5,658 nucleotides of DNA from Actinomycetota bacterium. Its GTDB lineage: Bacteria > Actinomycetota > Acidimicrobiia > Acidimicrobiales > Palsa-688. Of this stretch, positions 4,657-5,658 are shown piece by piece; the first letter of the stretch is position 1; the number at the start of each line of letters is the position of its first letter. Location: assembly GCA_023489205.1 (NCBI GenBank), contig JAMDDF010000138.1:1-5658 (forward strand). The letters are read 5' to 3'. The notes under the pieces are model-generated. The model saw only the letters and a program-made list of their open reading frames with translations, ran no database searches and had not been told where the DNA came from. A program made the position numbers and the translations under genes.

Positions 4657-5658
4657 ATGGCCATGCCGACCAGCTTGCGCAACCTGAAGGCAGCGGTCCT
4701 GATCGGGGATCTGCGCAACAAGATCCTGTTCACACTCTTTATCATTGCTGTCTACCGCTTTGGTGACAACATCATCTGCCCCGGCATCGACTTCTCCGCC
4801 GTGCAGTCGCTCTCTGCGGCGGCGAACAAGGGCGGCGTCATCGCTTACCTCAACCTGTTCTCGGGCGGCGCGCTGACCAAGATGGCGGTTTTCGGGCTCG
4901 GCATCATGCCCTACATCACGAGCTCGATCATCATCCAGCTCCTAATGGTGGTGATCCCGAGGTTTGAGCAGTGGCGAGACGAGGGGCCGAGCGGCCAACG
5001 CAAGCTCACCCAGGTGACCCGGTACATGACCATCGCTTTGGCGATCATGCAGTCCACAGGGCTCGCGTACGCCTTCCACAACGGCGGCGGCGGCCTGATC
5101 GGCGGCGCCCCGCTCAACGTCGACCTCATCCCGGACTTCACGGTCCCACGGGTGCTCCTCATCGTGATCACGATGACGGCAGGCACGGTGGTCGTCATGT
5201 GGCTCGCCGAGCTCATCACCCAGCGTGGGATCGGCCAGGGCATGTCTGTGCTCATTTTCGTCAACGTGATCGCGGGCCTCCCCACGCAGGGCACCGATCT
5301 TTTGCAGTCGGCCGGTTGGGCAAAGTTCGGGTTCATGGTGGCACTGTCACTGTTTTTCCTGGTTGTCATTGTTTTTGTCGAGCAGTGCCAGCGACGCATC
5401 CCCGTCACCTTCGCGAAGAGGGTGGTGGGGCGGCGCACCTACGGGGGCCAGAGCACCTACATCCCGATGAAGCTCGACAACGGTGGCGTCGTTGCGATCA
5501 TCTTTGCTGCTTCGGTGCTGTACTTCCCGTTGTTGATCTCCAATGTCTTCCCGAGCACAGGCTGGGGCAAGCACGTGCAGTCGTGGATCAGCACCCACCT
5601 TGCCAACCCGAGCAACCTCGTCTACGTGCTCCTCTACGGCCTTTTGATCATCCTGTAC
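4657..5658 (+). CDS. secY: Preprotein translocase channel subunit SecY, 5' part
   Basis: SecY is the membrane-embedded channel of the SecYEG translocon; with SecA it exports unfolded proteins and it also inserts membrane proteins. The window holds 334 codons in frame to the edge; the family usually has about 430-440 residues, so roughly 100 are missing, including the last two to three membrane segments. Family motifs are IGDLRNKILFTLFIIAVYRFG at the first helix (about 16-36), NLFSGGAL at 66-73 in the plug region, GIMPYITSSIIIQLL at 82-96 in helix 2, VIPRFEQWRDEG, MWLAELITQRGIGQGMS at 181-197, and the cytoplasmic loop VEQCQRRIPVTFAKRVVGRR at 241-260, the ribosome- and SecA-contact region. Helix 8 begins near NPSNLVYVLLYG, where the sequence ends. 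ATG 4657 is 8 nt after GAGGGAG; ATG 4663 is an alternative. It uses no ATA codons (0 of 33 isoleucines), unlike the genes upstream. Confidence 0.97.
   Translation, partial: MAMPTSLRNLKAAVLIGDLRNKILFTLFIIAVYRFGDNIICPGIDFSAVQSLSAAANKGGVIAYLNLFSGGALTKMAVFGLGIMPYITSSIIIQLLMVVIPRFEQWRDEGPSGQRKLTQVTRYMTIALAIMQSTGLAYAFHNGGGGLIGGAPLNVDLIPDFTVPRVLLIVITMTAGTVVVMWLAELITQRGIGQGMSVLIFVNVIAGLPTQGTDLLQSAGWAKFGFMVALSLFFLVVIVFVEQCQRRIPVTFAKRVVGRRTYGGQSTYIPMKLDNGGVVAIIFAASVLYFPLLISNVFPSTGWGKHVQSWISTHLANPSNLVYVLLYGLLIILY

Noticed and set aside
4911..5438. A 175-codon minus-strand frame inside secY
   Set aside because: Opposite a clear secY reading frame, and the product, rich in Met and Thr, is what complemented hydrophobic helices give.

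Overview
The window is a stretch of the conserved S10/spc ribosomal-protein cluster from a high-G+C bacterium. All genes are on the plus strand, in the standard order: rpsQ (3' part), rplN, rplX, rplE, rpsN (zinc type, also called rpsZ), rpsH, rplF, rplR, rpsE, rpmD, rplO, then secY (5' part, running off the right edge). Nothing in it looks like a mobile element, CRISPR array, phage region or RNA gene.

The organism is most likely an actinobacterium. The S8 N-terminus (MTMTDPIAD), the L6 block [14 protein letters not shown], the short four-cysteine S14, frequent GTG starts and generally high G+C all fit that phylum. A deep-branching class such as Acidimicrobiia is possible, but I cannot prove it from the sequence. 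An unusually long, basic, low-complexity N-terminal arm on L5 sets this lineage apart from textbook members.

Layout: genes from rpsQ to rplF are packed with 0-15 nt between them; rplX/rplE and rplE/rpsN abut exactly (stop followed directly by ATG). A 61-nt spacer separates rplF from rplR. rplR, rpsE, rpmD and rplO are again tightly joined by a 3-nt gap, a 1-nt overlap and a 4-nt GTGA overlap. A 154-nt G-rich spacer with short direct and tandem repeats lies between rplO and secY. No convincing intrinsic terminator or sigma-70-type promoter is visible, so one polycistronic transcript entering from the left is the simplest reading, with extra control possible in the rplO-secY spacer.

The genes work together as ribosome parts: S17, S14, S8 and S5 join the 30S subunit, and L14, L24, L5, L6, L18, L30 and L15 join the 50S subunit. 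SecY is the membrane channel that exports proteins made by those ribosomes. I found no clearly undescribed system. The points most worth a second look are the L5 N-terminal arm, the structured rplO-secY spacer with small open frames, and a sharp contrast in AUA isoleucine codon use between the ribosomal genes and secY.
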